DNA of 64,000 bases from an uncultured Anaeromusa sp. (GTDB lineage Bacteria > Bacillota > Negativicutes > Anaeromusales > Anaeromusaceae): the NCBI RefSeq assembly GCF_963676855.1, contig NZ_OY781460.1, positions 2,592,501 to 2,656,500 of the forward strand. Reading direction: 5' to 3'. Each line of letters opens with the position of its first letter. The stretch's first letter is position 1. Positions 45,973 to 55,871 of this stretch are shown here, in pieces. A program made the translations under genes and the position numbers. A model generated the notes under the pieces. That model made no database searches. It had not been told where the DNA came from and saw nothing but the letters and a program-made list of their open reading frames with translations.

Positions 45973-47163
45973 TCAGCCTCTTTTTATCTCTTCCACTGCC
46001 CGAATCAACGCCGGGATGATTTCCAACACATCTCCCACAATGCCAATATCGGCCACACGAAAAATGGGAGCTTCCGGATCCTTGTTCACAGCCACCACAA
46101 TATCGGCACCGCCAATGCCTGCCAAATGCTGCACCGCTCCAGAGATTCCACATGCAAGATACAGCTTAGGCCCGACAGCTTTACCACTTTGCCCCACTTG
46201 AACTACATGCGATTGCCAGCCCGCATCCACCGCGGCCCGCGAAGCGGCTACAACACCGCCCATGGCGTCAGCCAACTGCTGCAATAATTGAAAATTTTCC
46301 GCACTCCCCATGCCGCGGCCGCCGGCTATAATAACCGAAGCTTCTTCCAGCTTAGCCAACGCCAGTTTTCCAGGGCGAAATTGCAAAATTTTCGCCGTCG
46401 ATGGCGGCAAGGTCACTTCCTGACGAAGCAAAGTTCCTCCTCGTCCCATTTGTTGCTGGGGGCGCTTAAAAATTCCAGGCCGCACCGTCCCCATTTGCGG
46501 ATATCGGTTACTGACAATGGTCGCCATGATATTACCGCCAAAAGCCGGCCGCGTCCAAATGATCCTGCCCTCTTCCGCCTGATAAGCAACTGCGGTACAG
46601 TCTGCTGTCAAGCCGGTTTGCAGTCTTGCCGCAACCCGTGGAGCCAAATCCCGACCATTAGCCGTAGCGCCCAAAAGAATAGTTGCCGGCTTATACTCTG
46701 CCGCCAAGCTGCTCAACGCACTTGCATGCCCTTCGGTAGTATAGGGCTGTAAGCCGGGAGCTGTCGCATAGTAAACTAGATCAGCACCGTAAGAAAAAAG
46801 AAACGGTTCCCATTCTTGAGTTCCATCTGAGCAAACAACAGCAGCTAGCCGCTGTCCACCAGCGTCCGCCAACGCCCGTCCGATTCCTAAAAGTTCTAAG
46901 GAAACACCGTGAAGGTCCGCCGGTCCGTTTCCTTCTATATATACCCAAACATCTCGCCATACTGCTGAGTCCTGCGCCGCAAGCTTCAATTCGTTGTGTC
47001 TAATGGCCTCTTGCGGGCAAACTGGCCCACAAGCGCCGCAAAAAGTACACACGTTCTCGTCCACGCTGACTTTGCCGTCCTGCAAGGCCAAGGCGTTAAA
47101 AAGACAGACTTGCAAACAAGCACCACAGCCGCTGCAACGATCCGCCCGAATCTTCACTGCCAT
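45973..47163 (-). CDS. etfA: Electron transfer flavoprotein alpha subunit with ferredoxin domain
   Basis: 396 residues. N-terminal 2x4Fe-4S ferredoxin module with cysteines at 10, 13, 16, 20 and 39, 42, 45, 49 (CSGCGACLQVC and CTFCGACGPVC). Then the EtfA domain (about 70-180) and the C-terminal FAD domain (GGRGMGSAENFQLLQQLADA, VGQSGKAVGPKLYLACGISG, VAVNKDPEAPIFRVADIGIV). The ferredoxin-fused form occurs in electron-bifurcating or confurcating complexes such as lactate dehydrogenase or caffeyl-CoA reductase in anaerobes. It is 18 bases from etfB. No dehydrogenase partner is in the window. Confidence 0.94.
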   Translation of the reverse strand: MAVKIRADRCSGCGACLQVCLFNALALQDGKVSVDENVCTFCGACGPVCPQEAIRHNELKLAAQDSAVWRDVWVYIEGNGPADLHGVSLELLGIGRALADAGGQRLAAVVCSDGTQEWEPFLFSYGADLVYYATAPGLQPYTTEGHASALSSLAAEYKPATILLGATANGRDLAPRVAARLQTGLTADCTAVAYQAEEGRIIWTRPAFGGNIMATIVSNRYPQMGTVRPGIFKRPQQQMGRGGTLLRQEVTLPPSTAKILQFRPGKLALAKLEEASVIIAGGRGMGSAENFQLLQQLADAMGGVVAASRAAVDAGWQSHVVQVGQSGKAVGPKLYLACGISGAVQHLAGIGGADIVVAVNKDPEAPIFRVADIGIVGDVLEIIPALIRAVEEIKRG

Positions 47164-47181
47164 TTTTCTTCCTCCCTGTCC

Positions 47182-47973
47182 TCAGAAGATACCAGCTTGT
47201 TTTAAGCGAATGGCCAGTAAATCAGCAGCTTGGCGAGGAGCCATTCCTTGAATGACTTCGCCCCCTTTGCGAGTTTCCGGTGCAAAAATACGCACAACCC
47301 GTGTCGGCGATCCCTGCAACCCTGTTTCTTCTGCTTGCAGCCCCAAATCCGCCAGCGTCAAAATAGGAATGGAGGTTTTATTCGCCCGCAAACGTCCTTT
47401 GATACTAGGGTAGCGCGGCTCATTCAAACTTTTTGACACAGTCAAAACGGCAGGAAAAGAAAGCTCTAGTACTTCATGACCGTCTTCAACTTCCCGTTCT
47501 GCAATCAGCCGTTTTTCTTCTGGAAAAACTTCCAAATTAGAAACACAGGTAATTTGCGCCATATTTAGATGCTCTGCCAACTCCGGTCCCACTTGCGCCG
47601 TATCGCCGTCAATAGCCTGTTTGCCGCAAAAAATGAGTTCTGCTGGCTGTAATTTAGCAATAGCAGCAGCCAAAGTACGGCTTGTAGCCAAGGTATCGGC
47701 TCCGGCGAAAGCCTTATCATTAACCAACACGGCTTCGTCCGCGCCCAATGCAAGGCACTCTTTCAGTACTTCCTTCGCCTGCAACGGGCCCATAGTCAAA
47801 ACGCTCACCGTGCCGCCGCAACGTTCTTTTACACGCAACGCTTCTTCTAAAGCATGACGGTCAAAGGGATTAAGTATGCTAGGAACATCCTGCCGCTGCA
47901 AGGTGTTCGTCTCCCTATTGATGCGGACTTCCGCCGTGTCAGGCACCTGCTTGACGCAAACTAGTATTTTCAC
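47182..47973 (-). CDS. etfB: Electron transfer flavoprotein beta subunit
   Basis: 263 residues. MKILVCVKQVPDTAEVRI at the start, LNPFDRHALEEALRVKE, FAGADTLATSRTLAAAI and FCGKQAIDGDTAQVGPELAE (the AMP/FAD-binding signature). The GTG start at 47973 follows GGAGGAGCTGACCGGCG. It pairs with etfA directly downstream. Whether it bifurcates cannot be settled by eye. Confidence 0.95.
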   Translation of the reverse strand: MKILVCVKQVPDTAEVRINRETNTLQRQDVPSILNPFDRHALEEALRVKERCGGTVSVLTMGPLQAKEVLKECLALGADEAVLVNDKAFAGADTLATSRTLAAAIAKLQPAELIFCGKQAIDGDTAQVGPELAEHLNMAQITCVSNLEVFPEEKRLIAEREVEDGHEVLELSFPAVLTVSKSLNEPRYPSIKGRLRANKTSIPILTLADLGLQAEETGLQGSPTRVVRIFAPETRKGGEVIQGMAPRQAADLLAIRLKQAGIF

Positions 47974-48066
47974 CGCCGGTCAGCTCCTCCACACGCGTCA
48001 CTATTTATTTGGGGTCCATGTTATACTAATACTAATTCATGATACCATATTCGACGGAGGTCTGCC

Positions 48067-48720
48067 ATGAAGACTTATAAAAAAATCACGTGCCTGCTGG
48101 GCACTACCGTTTTACTTTTGTTTCTCGGCAGCGAGGCTCTCGTCCTGAAAGACGCCTTCACTGCCGCGCCTGCTCCCAGCCAGGTTATTCTCATCCTTGG
48201 AACCCGAGTTTACGGTCAAGAGCCCGGCCCCATGCTGCAGCTGCGTTTAGAAAAAGCCCTGGCTTTATACCGCCAGGGATATGCACCATACCTATTAGCC
48301 AGCGGCGGCCAAGGATCTGACGAAGGCATCAGCGAAGCCGCCGCCATGCGCAACTATCTGGTAGCCCGCGGCGTGCCCACGACCGCCATTATCCTAGAGG
48401 ACTCTTCTACAAGCACTTACGAAAACCTGGGCAATAGCGCCGCCATTCTTCGAGAAAAAGATTTTAATCAGGTAATCGTCGTCACCAACCGTTCTCATCT
48501 TTTCCGTTCCTTATACTTAGCCCGCCTGCATGGGCTTAACGCCAGCGGCGCTGCCGCTCCCATGAGCGATCGTCTCGGAGCTACAGTCTATCAATTTGCG
48601 CGAGAAAGCGCCGCCGTCCTGTCGCTTATGCAGTATGAACGCTCCCCGTCCCCAACACCCTCTCCAACTCCGCCAGCGACTGGGGCGTTGCTTCAATCCA
48701 AAAGCGCTCTTCTGTTGTAA
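48067..48720 (+). CDS. YdcF/SanA-like DUF218 membrane protein
   Basis: 217 residues. One N-terminal transmembrane or signal segment (ITCLLGTTVLLLFLGSEALV), then the DUF218 domain: VILILGTRVYGQEPGPMLQL, ALYRQGYAPYLLASGGQGSD, SEAAAMRNYLVARGVP, EDSSTSTYENLGNSAAIL, VVTNRSHLFRSLYLARLHGL. SanA-type proteins affect envelope permeability. The proline-rich tail (SPSPTPSPTPPATG) overlaps the 3' end of dnaE by 95 bases on the other strand. The ATG follows GACGGAGG. Confidence 0.86.
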   Translation: MKTYKKITCLLGTTVLLLFLGSEALVLKDAFTAAPAPSQVILILGTRVYGQEPGPMLQLRLEKALALYRQGYAPYLLASGGQGSDEGISEAAAMRNYLVARGVPTTAIILEDSSTSTYENLGNSAAILREKDFNQVIVVTNRSHLFRSLYLARLHGLNASGAAAPMSDRLGATVYQFARESAAVLSLMQYERSPSPTPSPTPPATGALLQSKSALLL

Positions 48721-51700
48721 TTACTCTGCGACTATCCACTAAATGCAACAGCACGCGACAAGGGCCATGATTTCGAGAAAAGACCGCCCGTAGAGCCTCA
48801 AATACAGACGGAGTCTCTTGCTCTTTGCGCAGTTGCAGTCGCACTTCATTCGGCTGTTCCTTCAAAAGAGCAATGCTCTCCGCCAGCACTTTTACTCCTT
48901 CTTCACTTACGCTGACCTTCCCCTGCACAATAACTGGCGTATCCGGCACAAGCAAAGGCATGGCCTGGTGAAAAACACGGGGGAAGACCACTACTTCCAT
49001 CTGCCTGGTAAAGTCCTCCAGTGCCACAAAACACATCATATCCCCATTGCGGGTGCTGATCCGCTTAGCCGCTGCCACCATGCCGCCAATACGTATCTTT
49101 TTCCCATCCGCCGGCTGCGCCTGCAGCTCTTCCAAAGAAGTCAAACCTGCCAACTGCTGCCGAAATGGCTCCAAAGGATGACCGGTAATGTAAAAGCCGG
49201 TTATTTCTTTTTCTAAGGCTATTAATTGCGGCATCGGCAACTCTGGCAAGTCTGGCAATTCGAGCGAGCAAGTTTCCGCCAACTCTTCTTCACCAAACAA
49301 GCCCAACTGTCCGCTTTGGGCATCCCGTTGACAGCCGGCCCCCACATCGACCGCCTGATCGAGCACCGCCAGCAGCTGTGAGCGTTTGGCACCTGTAGAA
49401 TCAAACGCACCGCATTTAATCAAGCTTTCCATTACTCGCTTATTTACGAGGCGCATATCTACGCGACTGCAAAAATCCACCAGCGACGCAAACGGCCCTT
49501 CTGCCTCTCTAGCCGCCATAACGCTTTCAATAGCTCCTTCGCCGACGTTTTTCACTGCCGATAAGCCAAAACGAATGGCGTCGCCATCAACGCTAAACCG
49601 GCTTTCACTGGCGTTGACATCCGGCGGCAGAACGGCAATGCCCATGCGCCGGCATTGTTCAATATAATGACCAACTTTATCGCTGGCCCCCATAATACTT
49701 GTCAAGGTAGCCGCCATAAATTCATGCGGAAAATGCGCCTTTAAGTACGCCGTCTGATACGTAACTAGCGCATACGCGGCGCTATGGGACTTATTAAAGC
49801 CATAGTCCGCAAAATGAGACATTAGCTCGAAAACGTCTTTCGCCAGAGAAGCATCAATCCCTTTGGCGGCTGCGCCTTTTAAAAAGTTCTCCTTCTGCGC
49901 TTCCAGAACGGAGTGCTTTTTTTTGCCCATGGCGCGGCGCAGCAAGTCCGCCTGTCCCAGGCTGAAGCCAGCCAAGGTGGATGCAATTTGCATAACCTGT
50001 TCCTGATACAAAATAACCCCAAAGGTATCTTTTAAGATAGGCTCCAGCCAGGGATGCATATAGGTTACTTCTTTGCGCCCGTGACGACCATTGATAAAAT
50101 CAGTAACCATGCCGCTGCCTAGAGGACCTGGCCGATAGAGCGCCACCAGAGGGATTAAATCCTCAAAGCGTTCCGGACGCAATTCCTTTACCAAATTCGT
50201 CATACCGGACGATTCCACCTGAAATACGCCGGCAGTATCGCCGCTGGCCAGCATGGCGCAAGTTGCGGCATCCTCCATGGGAATAGTTTCTAAATCGACT
50301 TCAACGCCTCTGTTTTTAGCCGCCAGCTCCAGGGTATCGCCAATTACCGTCAACGTACGCAACCCCAAAAGGTCCATCTTCAATAAGCCGATTTCTTCCA
50401 CACGGTCTTTGTCATATTGCGTAGTCAAAAAGCCTTCAGAGGAATGCTGCAGCGGCACCAGATGGGTCAATGGTTCTTTGGCAATCACAAGCCCTGCGGC
50501 GTGAGTAGAAGCATGCCGAGGCAGTCCTTCCAACGCCATAGCCAGATCCAGCAGCTTACGAACGGTCTCTTCGCCTTCATAGGCTTCGCGTAGAGGAGGG
50601 CTGGTTTCTAAGGCGCGCTTTAAGGTGATTCCCAGTTCCCCAGGAACCATCTTGGCAATCCGGTCCACTTCGCTATAAGACAGGCTCAGCGCTCGCCCCA
50701 CATCGCGAATGGCCGCCTTCGCCGCCATCGTCCCGAACGTAATGATCTGGGCCACTCGGTCACTGCCGTAGCGCCTGGATACATACTCAATGACTTCGCC
50801 ACGGCGCACATAGCAAAAGTCAATATCAATATCAGGCATACTGACGCGTTCTGGATTCAAAAACCGTTCAAAAAGCAAGCCATACCGCAAAGGGTCAATG
50901 TCGGTAATGCCCAGCAAAAAAGCGACAATGCTGCCTGCGGCGCTACCACGGCCAGGGCCTACTGCAATTTTCTGTTCCTTGGCGTAATTAATAAAATCCC
51001 AGACAATCAAAAAATAGCTGGAATAACCCATTTGCTTAATAACGCCTAGTTCGTACTGCAAACGCTCCCGAACCTCCGCCGTTTCCTCAGCGTATCTTCT
51101 GGGAAGCCGCTCTTCGCAGAGTTGGATCAAGTAAGCATCCGCCGTCAGGCCGTCGGGCAGCGGAAACTGTGGCAAATGAAAATGTCCAAAGTCAAAATCC
51201 ACCTGGCAGCGCTCAGCGATGCGGCAGGTATTGGCCAGCGCTTCCGGATACGCGTTAAAGAGCGCCGCCATTTCTTCGCCGCTTTTCAGGTAGAATTCAT
51301 CGCTGGGAAAACGCATCCGTCCTTCTTCATCCACAGTCTTGCCCATTTGGATGCACAGAAGCACGTCATGACTTTCGCTGTCTTTTCTTTCTACATAATG
51401 CAAGTCATTGGTCGCTACCAAAGATATCCCCAGCTTCGCCGCCAAGGCCGCTAAAAGAGGATTGAGCTCCTTTTGCTCCGGCATGCCATGATCCTGCAGC
51501 TCCATATAAAAATGTTCCGGCCCAAAAAACTCCAGATATTCCTGCGCCAGCGCCTCGGCTTTTTCCTCCTGCCCTCGCAGCAACGCCGCTGGGATCTCTC
51601 CCGCCAGACAAGCGCTCAACGCGATAATTCCTTCCTTATATTCCGCTAATATTTCATGATCAATGCGCGGTTTATAGTAAAATCCTTCGCAATAGCCTTT

Positions 51701-52027
51701 AGAAACCAATTCCACTAAATTACGGTAACCGGTTTCGTTTTCCGCCAACAACACCAAATGATAGGCGTATTCACCGTCCACGCTGGCTTTTTCCTGCCGC
51801 GAACGCGGCGCCACATAGACTTCGCAGCCAATCACAGGATGAATACCCTGTTTTTTCGCTTCTTTATAGAAATCAACGACTCCGTACATGGTTCCATGAT
51901 CGGTAATCGCCAAAGACGTCATGCCCAGTTCTTTGGCCCGAGCCACCAGATTTTTAATACGGCTGGCCCCATCAAGCAAGCTATATTCAGTATGCACATG
52001 CAAGTGCGTAAACGGTACCTTGGACAT
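48626..52027 (-). CDS. dnaE: DNA polymerase III alpha subunit DnaE
   Basis: Replicative polymerase, 1133 residues, DnaE class (no embedded exonuclease). Order: PHP domain (PFTHLHVHTEYSLLDGASRI, AITDHGTMYG), catalytic palm with GPGRGSAAGSIVAFLLGITD and PDIDIDFCYVRRGEVIEYV holding two aspartates, fingers with MRRAMGKKK-type helix (LLRRAMGKKKHSVLEAQKEN), HhH tandem (GFNKSHSAAYALVTYQTAYL) and a C-terminal OB fold (KIRIGGMVAAAKRISTRNGD). ATG at 52027 after GGGAGGTTGCT. Convergent overlap with ydcF. Confidence 0.97.
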   Translation of the reverse strand: MSKVPFTHLHVHTEYSLLDGASRIKNLVARAKELGMTSLAITDHGTMYGVVDFYKEAKKQGIHPVIGCEVYVAPRSRQEKASVDGEYAYHLVLLAENETGYRNLVELVSKGYCEGFYYKPRIDHEILAEYKEGIIALSACLAGEIPAALLRGQEEKAEALAQEYLEFFGPEHFYMELQDHGMPEQKELNPLLAALAAKLGISLVATNDLHYVERKDSESHDVLLCIQMGKTVDEEGRMRFPSDEFYLKSGEEMAALFNAYPEALANTCRIAERCQVDFDFGHFHLPQFPLPDGLTADAYLIQLCEERLPRRYAEETAEVRERLQYELGVIKQMGYSSYFLIVWDFINYAKEQKIAVGPGRGSAAGSIVAFLLGITDIDPLRYGLLFERFLNPERVSMPDIDIDFCYVRRGEVIEYVSRRYGSDRVAQIITFGTMAAKAAIRDVGRALSLSYSEVDRIAKMVPGELGITLKRALETSPPLREAYEGEETVRKLLDLAMALEGLPRHASTHAAGLVIAKEPLTHLVPLQHSSEGFLTTQYDKDRVEEIGLLKMDLLGLRTLTVIGDTLELAAKNRGVEVDLETIPMEDAATCAMLASGDTAGVFQVESSGMTNLVKELRPERFEDLIPLVALYRPGPLGSGMVTDFINGRHGRKEVTYMHPWLEPILKDTFGVILYQEQVMQIASTLAGFSLGQADLLRRAMGKKKHSVLEAQKENFLKGAAAKGIDASLAKDVFELMSHFADYGFNKSHSAAYALVTYQTAYLKAHFPHEFMAATLTSIMGASDKVGHYIEQCRRMGIAVLPPDVNASESRFSVDGDAIRFGLSAVKNVGEGAIESVMAAREAEGPFASLVDFCSRVDMRLVNKRVMESLIKCGAFDSTGAKRSQLLAVLDQAVDVGAGCQRDAQSGQLGLFGEEELAETCSLELPDLPELPMPQLIALEKEITGFYITGHPLEPFRQQLAGLTSLEELQAQPADGKKIRIGGMVAAAKRISTRNGDMMCFVALEDFTRQMEVVVFPRVFHQAMPLLVPDTPVIVQGKVSVSEEGVKVLAESIALLKEQPNEVRLQLRKEQETPSVFEALRAVFSRNHGPCRVLLHLVDSRRVITTEERFWIEATPQSLAELERVLGTGSVHTA

Positions 52028-52094
52028 AGCAACCTCCCGAAGTTCTTCTTGTCTCATTTTCCTTCAATCATCGTATCTTGTCAAATCGATTCCC

Positions 52095-52123
52095 TTGACT
52101 ATTTTTTCAGAAAGACTTATGCT
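52095..52123 (+). promoter_or_regulatory. Promoter of csoR-copA
   Basis: TTGACT (52095-52100), 17-base spacer, TATGCT (52118-52123), with the copper operator just downstream. Confidence 0.7.
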
Positions 52124-52127
52124 TAGT

Positions 52128-52144
52128 ATACCCTACTGGGGTAT
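52128..52144. promoter_or_regulatory. CsoR-type copper operator
   Basis: ATACCC-TACTG-GGGTAT is an inverted repeat with the GC tracts typical of CsoR operators. It overlaps the expected transcription start, fitting repression. Confidence 0.72.
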
Positions 52145-52164
52145 TGCATAGAGGAGGGCATTAT

Positions 52165-52434
52165 ATGCTAAACGAAAAAGAAAAGAAAAATCTCCAGCAA
52201 CGTTTAAAAAAAGTATCCGGCCAAATTAACGGCATTGATAAAATGATCGACGACAGCCGCTACTGCGTAGACATTCTGCAGCAAATTCTCGCCGCGCGGG
52301 CCGCTTTGAACCAGGTCGCCTTGCTCATTTTAGAAAGCCATACCAAAAGCTGCGTGGTCAACGCCATCAAAGCGGATCACGCCGACGAAAGCATCGCTGA
52401 ATTAATGACCGTACTCAAACAGTTTAATCGTTAA
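52165..52434 (+). CDS. csoR: Copper-sensing repressor CsoR
   Basis: All-helical CsoR/RcnR-family repressor, 89 residues. The Cu(I) ligands Cys34, His59 and Cys63 (SRYCVDIL and ESHTKSCV) have the spacing of copper Cso[21 protein letters not shown] is the family helix. Copper binding releases the operator. ATG at 52165 follows GAGGAGGGCATTAT; earlier codons from 52144 overlap the operator. copA begins 14 bases later. Confidence 0.93.
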   Translation: MLNEKEKKNLQQRLKKVSGQINGIDKMIDDSRYCVDILQQILAARAALNQVALLILESHTKSCVVNAIKADHADESIAELMTVLKQFNR

Positions 52435-52447
52435 AGGATGTGAGCGT

Positions 52448-54844
52448 ATGTCTGCTGAACAGCAAACAACCTTGAAAATTTCCGGCATGTCCTGCGCCGC
52501 CTGCGCCAAGCGTATTGAAAAAGGGCTCTCCCGCCTTGACGGCGTTACCCAGGCTCAAGTCAATTTCGCCACCGAAGCCGCCAGCGTCACCTATGATGCC
52601 GCCAAAGTCCGCGAAACTCAATTAGCAGAAAAAGTGGAGGCCCTGGGATTCCAGGTAATTCTGGAAAAGGCGGATTTTAAGATATCTGGTATGACCTGCG
52701 TCAATTGTGCCGCCCGCATTGAAAAAATGCTGTCCAAAGCCCCTGGAGTTCACTCTGTCCAGGTTAATTTCGCCTCGGAAAAATCCAGCATTCAATATAA
52801 TGCCAGCGTTCTTGCCGCGTATGACCTACAGGAAAAGATACGACGCCTTGGCTATGAGGCAACCCTTGTCACCGAAAGGGCGTCCTTATATCAAGAAAAA
52901 CAGCTGCGTCAAAAGGAACTGCGCACCCAGAAACAACGTCTGTTTTTTGCTGCTGCTCTATCGCTGCCGCTGCTGCTGGGCATGATTTTCCATACCTTGC
53001 AATGGGAAGCGGCTCACTGGCTGATGAACCCGTATGTACAGCTGCTTTTAGCAACGCCAGTGCAATTCGGCGCCGGCTGGGCTTTTTATCGCGGCGCTTA
53101 TCATGCGCTGCGCAGCGGCAGTGCCAATATGGACGTCTTAGTCGTTTTGGGCACCTCCGCCGCCTATTTCTACAGTCTCGCCAATGTGCTGCAAGCTCAG
53201 CCGCAGTTGTATTTTGAGACCTCCGCCGTACTGATTACCCTCATCATTCTGGGTAAGTTCCTGGAAGCCACCGCGAAAGGCCGCACCTCTGAAGCCTTAA
53301 AAGCGCTGATGGGCCTCCAGGCTAAAACAGCCCACCGGCTGTTGCAAGGAGAAGAAACTGATGTACCGGTGGAAGCCGTCCTGCCTGGGGACGTTCTGCG
53401 GGTGCGCCCTGGTGAAAAAGTGCCTGTAGACGGGGTTATCTTAGAAGGCGCCTCGGCCTTAAATGAGTCTATGCTGACCGGCGAAAGCCTGCCTGTCGAT
53501 AAAAAAGCAGGCGACACCGTCATCGGCGGCACCTTAAATACCTTTGGCGCTTTTACGTTCCAGGCTACAAAAATTGGCAAGGATACTATGCTGGCGCAAA
53601 TCATGCGCATTGTCGAAGAAGCCCAAGGCTCCAAAGCGCCGATACAGCGTTTTGCCGACAAGGTATCCGCCTATTTTGTGCCTGCTGTGTTATTGCTGGC
53701 GCTGGGCACCTTTTTAGTCTGGTATTTACTAGTAGCGCCAGGAGACTTTGCCACCGCCTTAACCCATTTTACAGCGGTCCTAGTCATCGCCTGCCCTTGC
53801 GCGTTGGGTCTGGCCACGCCTACATCCATTATGGTCGGCACAGGCATCGGCGCCGAACGAGGAATTTTAATCCGCAATGCCGAGCATTTGGAAACAGCCC
53901 ATCGCCTTACGGCCATTGTCCTCGATAAAACCGGCACCCTGACCAAGGGTCTGCCGGAAGTAACCGATATTCTGCCGGTTCCCGGCGTAACGCCGCAAGA
54001 ATTGCTGCTCTTAGCCGCGCAAGGCGAAAGCAGCTCCGAGCATCCTTTGGCGCAGGCCATCGTCCGCCACGCCCGCACCCAAAAACTGACCTACCAGTCT
54101 CCGTCTTCCTTTCGAGCGGTGCCAGGTTTTGGCATTGAAGCCGTCACTGCTGAGGGCAAACAGCTTTTTCTAGGCACGCGTCAATGGCTTCTTGCTCAAC
54201 AAATCGATACTGCCCCGCTGGAGCAAGCCATGCGCGAACTAGAAGGCCAGGGAAAAACCGTAATCTTAGCCGCACAGGGCCAACAGCTTCTTGGACTCAT
54301 CGCGCTGGCGGACACGCTCAAAGAACATTCCGCCGCTACAGTCACGGCTTTACAAGACATGGGCCTTGAGGTTTGGATGCTCAGCGGCGACAATATCCGC
54401 ACCGCCAACCATGTAGCCGCTTCTCTCGGCATCAAACATGTCCTGGCGGAAGTTCTGCCGGAAAATAAGGCCTCTGAAGTAGCCAAGCTGCAACAGCTCG
54501 GCCATGTCGTTGGCATGGTGGGCGACGGCATTAACGATGCGCCGGCTCTTGCCCGCGCCGACATTGGCTTTGCCATCGGCACCGGTACGGATGTAGCCAT
54601 GGAGGCAGCGGACATCACTCTTATCAGTGGCGATTTGCACGGTGTCATTCAGGCCATACGTCTCAGCCGCGCTACCTTGCGCAACATCAAGCAAAATCTC
54701 TTCTGGGCGCTGTTCTACAATTCCATTTGCATTCCCGCTGCCGCCGCCGGCTTTTTATCTCCCATTATGGCTGGGGCCGCGATGTCGTTTAGCTCTATCT
54801 CCGTAGTTTTGAACGCGTTGCGCCTCAAAAAAAGCAAGTGGTAA
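52448..54844 (+). CDS. copA: Cu(+)-exporting P1B-type ATPase CopA
   Basis: 798 residues, inner-membrane copper pump. Two N-terminal HMA domains ([15 protein letters not shown] with Cys16 and Cys19; [15 protein letters not shown]). Actuator [10 protein letters not shown], membrane CPC in [20 protein letters not shown] (about residue 448), phosphorylation [11 protein letters not shown] (about 491), nucleotide-binding [13 protein letters not shown], hinge [18 protein letters not shown], and [13 protein letters not shown] with [20 protein letters not shown] in the last helices. All copper-specific residues are intact. Expressed with csoR; no copZ chaperone follows. Confidence 0.97.
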   Translation: MSAEQQTTLKISGMSCAACAKRIEKGLSRLDGVTQAQVNFATEAASVTYDAAKVRETQLAEKVEALGFQVILEKADFKISGMTCVNCAARIEKMLSKAPGVHSVQVNFASEKSSIQYNASVLAAYDLQEKIRRLGYEATLVTERASLYQEKQLRQKELRTQKQRLFFAAALSLPLLLGMIFHTLQWEAAHWLMNPYVQLLLATPVQFGAGWAFYRGAYHALRSGSANMDVLVVLGTSAAYFYSLANVLQAQPQLYFETSAVLITLIILGKFLEATAKGRTSEALKALMGLQAKTAHRLLQGEETDVPVEAVLPGDVLRVRPGEKVPVDGVILEGASALNESMLTGESLPVDKKAGDTVIGGTLNTFGAFTFQATKIGKDTMLAQIMRIVEEAQGSKAPIQRFADKVSAYFVPAVLLLALGTFLVWYLLVAPGDFATALTHFTAVLVIACPCALGLATPTSIMVGTGIGAERGILIRNAEHLETAHRLTAIVLDKTGTLTKGLPEVTDILPVPGVTPQELLLLAAQGESSSEHPLAQAIVRHARTQKLTYQSPSSFRAVPGFGIEAVTAEGKQLFLGTRQWLLAQQIDTAPLEQAMRELEGQGKTVILAAQGQQLLGLIALADTLKEHSAATVTALQDMGLEVWMLSGDNIRTANHVAASLGIKHVLAEVLPENKASEVAKLQQLGHVVGMVGDGINDAPALARADIGFAIGTGTDVAMEAADITLISGDLHGVIQAIRLSRATLRNIKQNLFWALFYNSICIPAAAAGFLSPIMAGAAMSFSSISVVLNALRLKKSKW

Positions 54845-54865
54845 ACTACCTGCTTCATTCATCTC

Positions 54866-54894
54866 TTGTTTTTTTATCCCGGCTGCAGCATAAT
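54866..54894 (+). promoter_or_regulatory. Candidate promoter of the ABC_sub_bind gene
   Basis: TTGTTT (54866-54871), 17-base spacer, CATAAT (54889-54894). A small hairpin (GCCTGCCC-AAAA-GGGAGGC, about 54907-54925) follows in the leader. Confidence 0.35.
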
Positions 54895-54956
54895 TATAAA
54901 GAGAAAGCCTGCCCAAAAGGGAGGCCGCTTATTTTTCTATGAATATGAGGTGGATT

Positions 54957-55829
54957 ATGATCCGTATTGGAATTTTACAACTAACCCAAATGTTGGATGA
55001 TGCCGTCGAAGGCTTCCAAGAAGGCCTCAGTGCCTTGAACGTAAAGGCGGAGTTTATTTATCGCAACGCTGACGGCCAGCCTTCCCGGCTGCCTCAGTTA
55101 GCAGCGGAACTGGCGGCAGCCGACGTAAGCTTGATCTTCGCCTGCACCACTCCGGCCGCCTTGGCGGCGATTGCTCTACCCGCGGATATCCCTGTCGTCT
55201 ACACGCCAGTATTTGATCCTGTCGGCGCTGGTCTAGCCGCCTCCCTCGAACAACCAGGCGGCAACGCTACCGGTGTTTCCGGCATGGTTGCCGCTGCCGA
55301 GAAAGTTACTTTTATGCGCCGCTTGCTGCCCAACCTGTCTCGCCTGGGTATTTTATTCCACGCTCACGATGCCAACGCACAGTTGGAAATGAAGCATTTC
55401 CGTCAGGCGGCGTCCGCTGCAGGCCTGTACTGCGTCGAAATTCCGATGGAAAAAGCCGAAGATATCTCTTCCTTGCCGCAGCTGCTGCCGGAAGGCTTAG
55501 ATGCACTCTTTTTACCTATCGGCAAGGCGCTGGAAGATAATTTTGCCTCCATTGTCTACTATACTGATGCGTTATCCTTGCCTATTGTCGCTTCCCATGC
55601 CCCCAACGTCCCTGCTGGTGCTTTAGGCGCTCTTGTTGCGGACCACCGTCAATTAGGCAAAGCCTGTGCTGCCAAAGCCGTTGCCATTCTTAATGGAACC
55701 CCTGCTGGCAGTATTTCTGTCGACATCGTGAAAGAACCTCATATTTTATTAAACTCCTTTGCCGCCCTAAATCTTGGTTTGGATCTCGCAGCCGATTTAC
55801 AGGCAGAAGCACGGGAAATTTTCGAATAA
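54957..55829 (+). CDS. ABC_sub_bind (TrpX-like) periplasmic-binding fold protein without signal peptide
   Basis: 290 residues of the ABC_sub_bind family (TrpX/YtgA-like two-lobe binding fold). Seen: IGILQLTQMLDDAVEGFQEG, DVSLIFACTTPAALAAIA, DIPVVYTPVFDPVGAGLAAS, GNATGVSGMVAAAEKVTFMR, LPIVASHAPNVPAGALGALV and NSFAALNLGL. Relatives are lipoproteins feeding a permease and ATPase. This one starts directly at the first strand with no signal sequence, and no permease or ATPase gene is near. The ATG at 54957 has GAGGTGGATT. It may be a cytoplasmic sensor or an orphan. The U32 peptidase gene follows 42 bases on. Confidence 0.82.
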   Translation: MIRIGILQLTQMLDDAVEGFQEGLSALNVKAEFIYRNADGQPSRLPQLAAELAAADVSLIFACTTPAALAAIALPADIPVVYTPVFDPVGAGLAASLEQPGGNATGVSGMVAAAEKVTFMRRLLPNLSRLGILFHAHDANAQLEMKHFRQAASAAGLYCVEIPMEKAEDISSLPQLLPEGLDALFLPIGKALEDNFASIVYYTDALSLPIVASHAPNVPAGALGALVADHRQLGKACAAKAVAILNGTPAGSISVDIVKEPHILLNSFAALNLGLDLAADLQAEAREIFE

Positions 55830-55871
55830 AATCAACCTCCTTGAGATGAGATTGTTGAAAGATATGGAGAG

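Noticed and set aside
45932..46153. N-terminal extension of the DUF2007-like protein
   Set aside because: This part is etfA sequence in another frame, rich in Cys, Gly and Trp, and the ATG at 45931 has GTAGGAGG.
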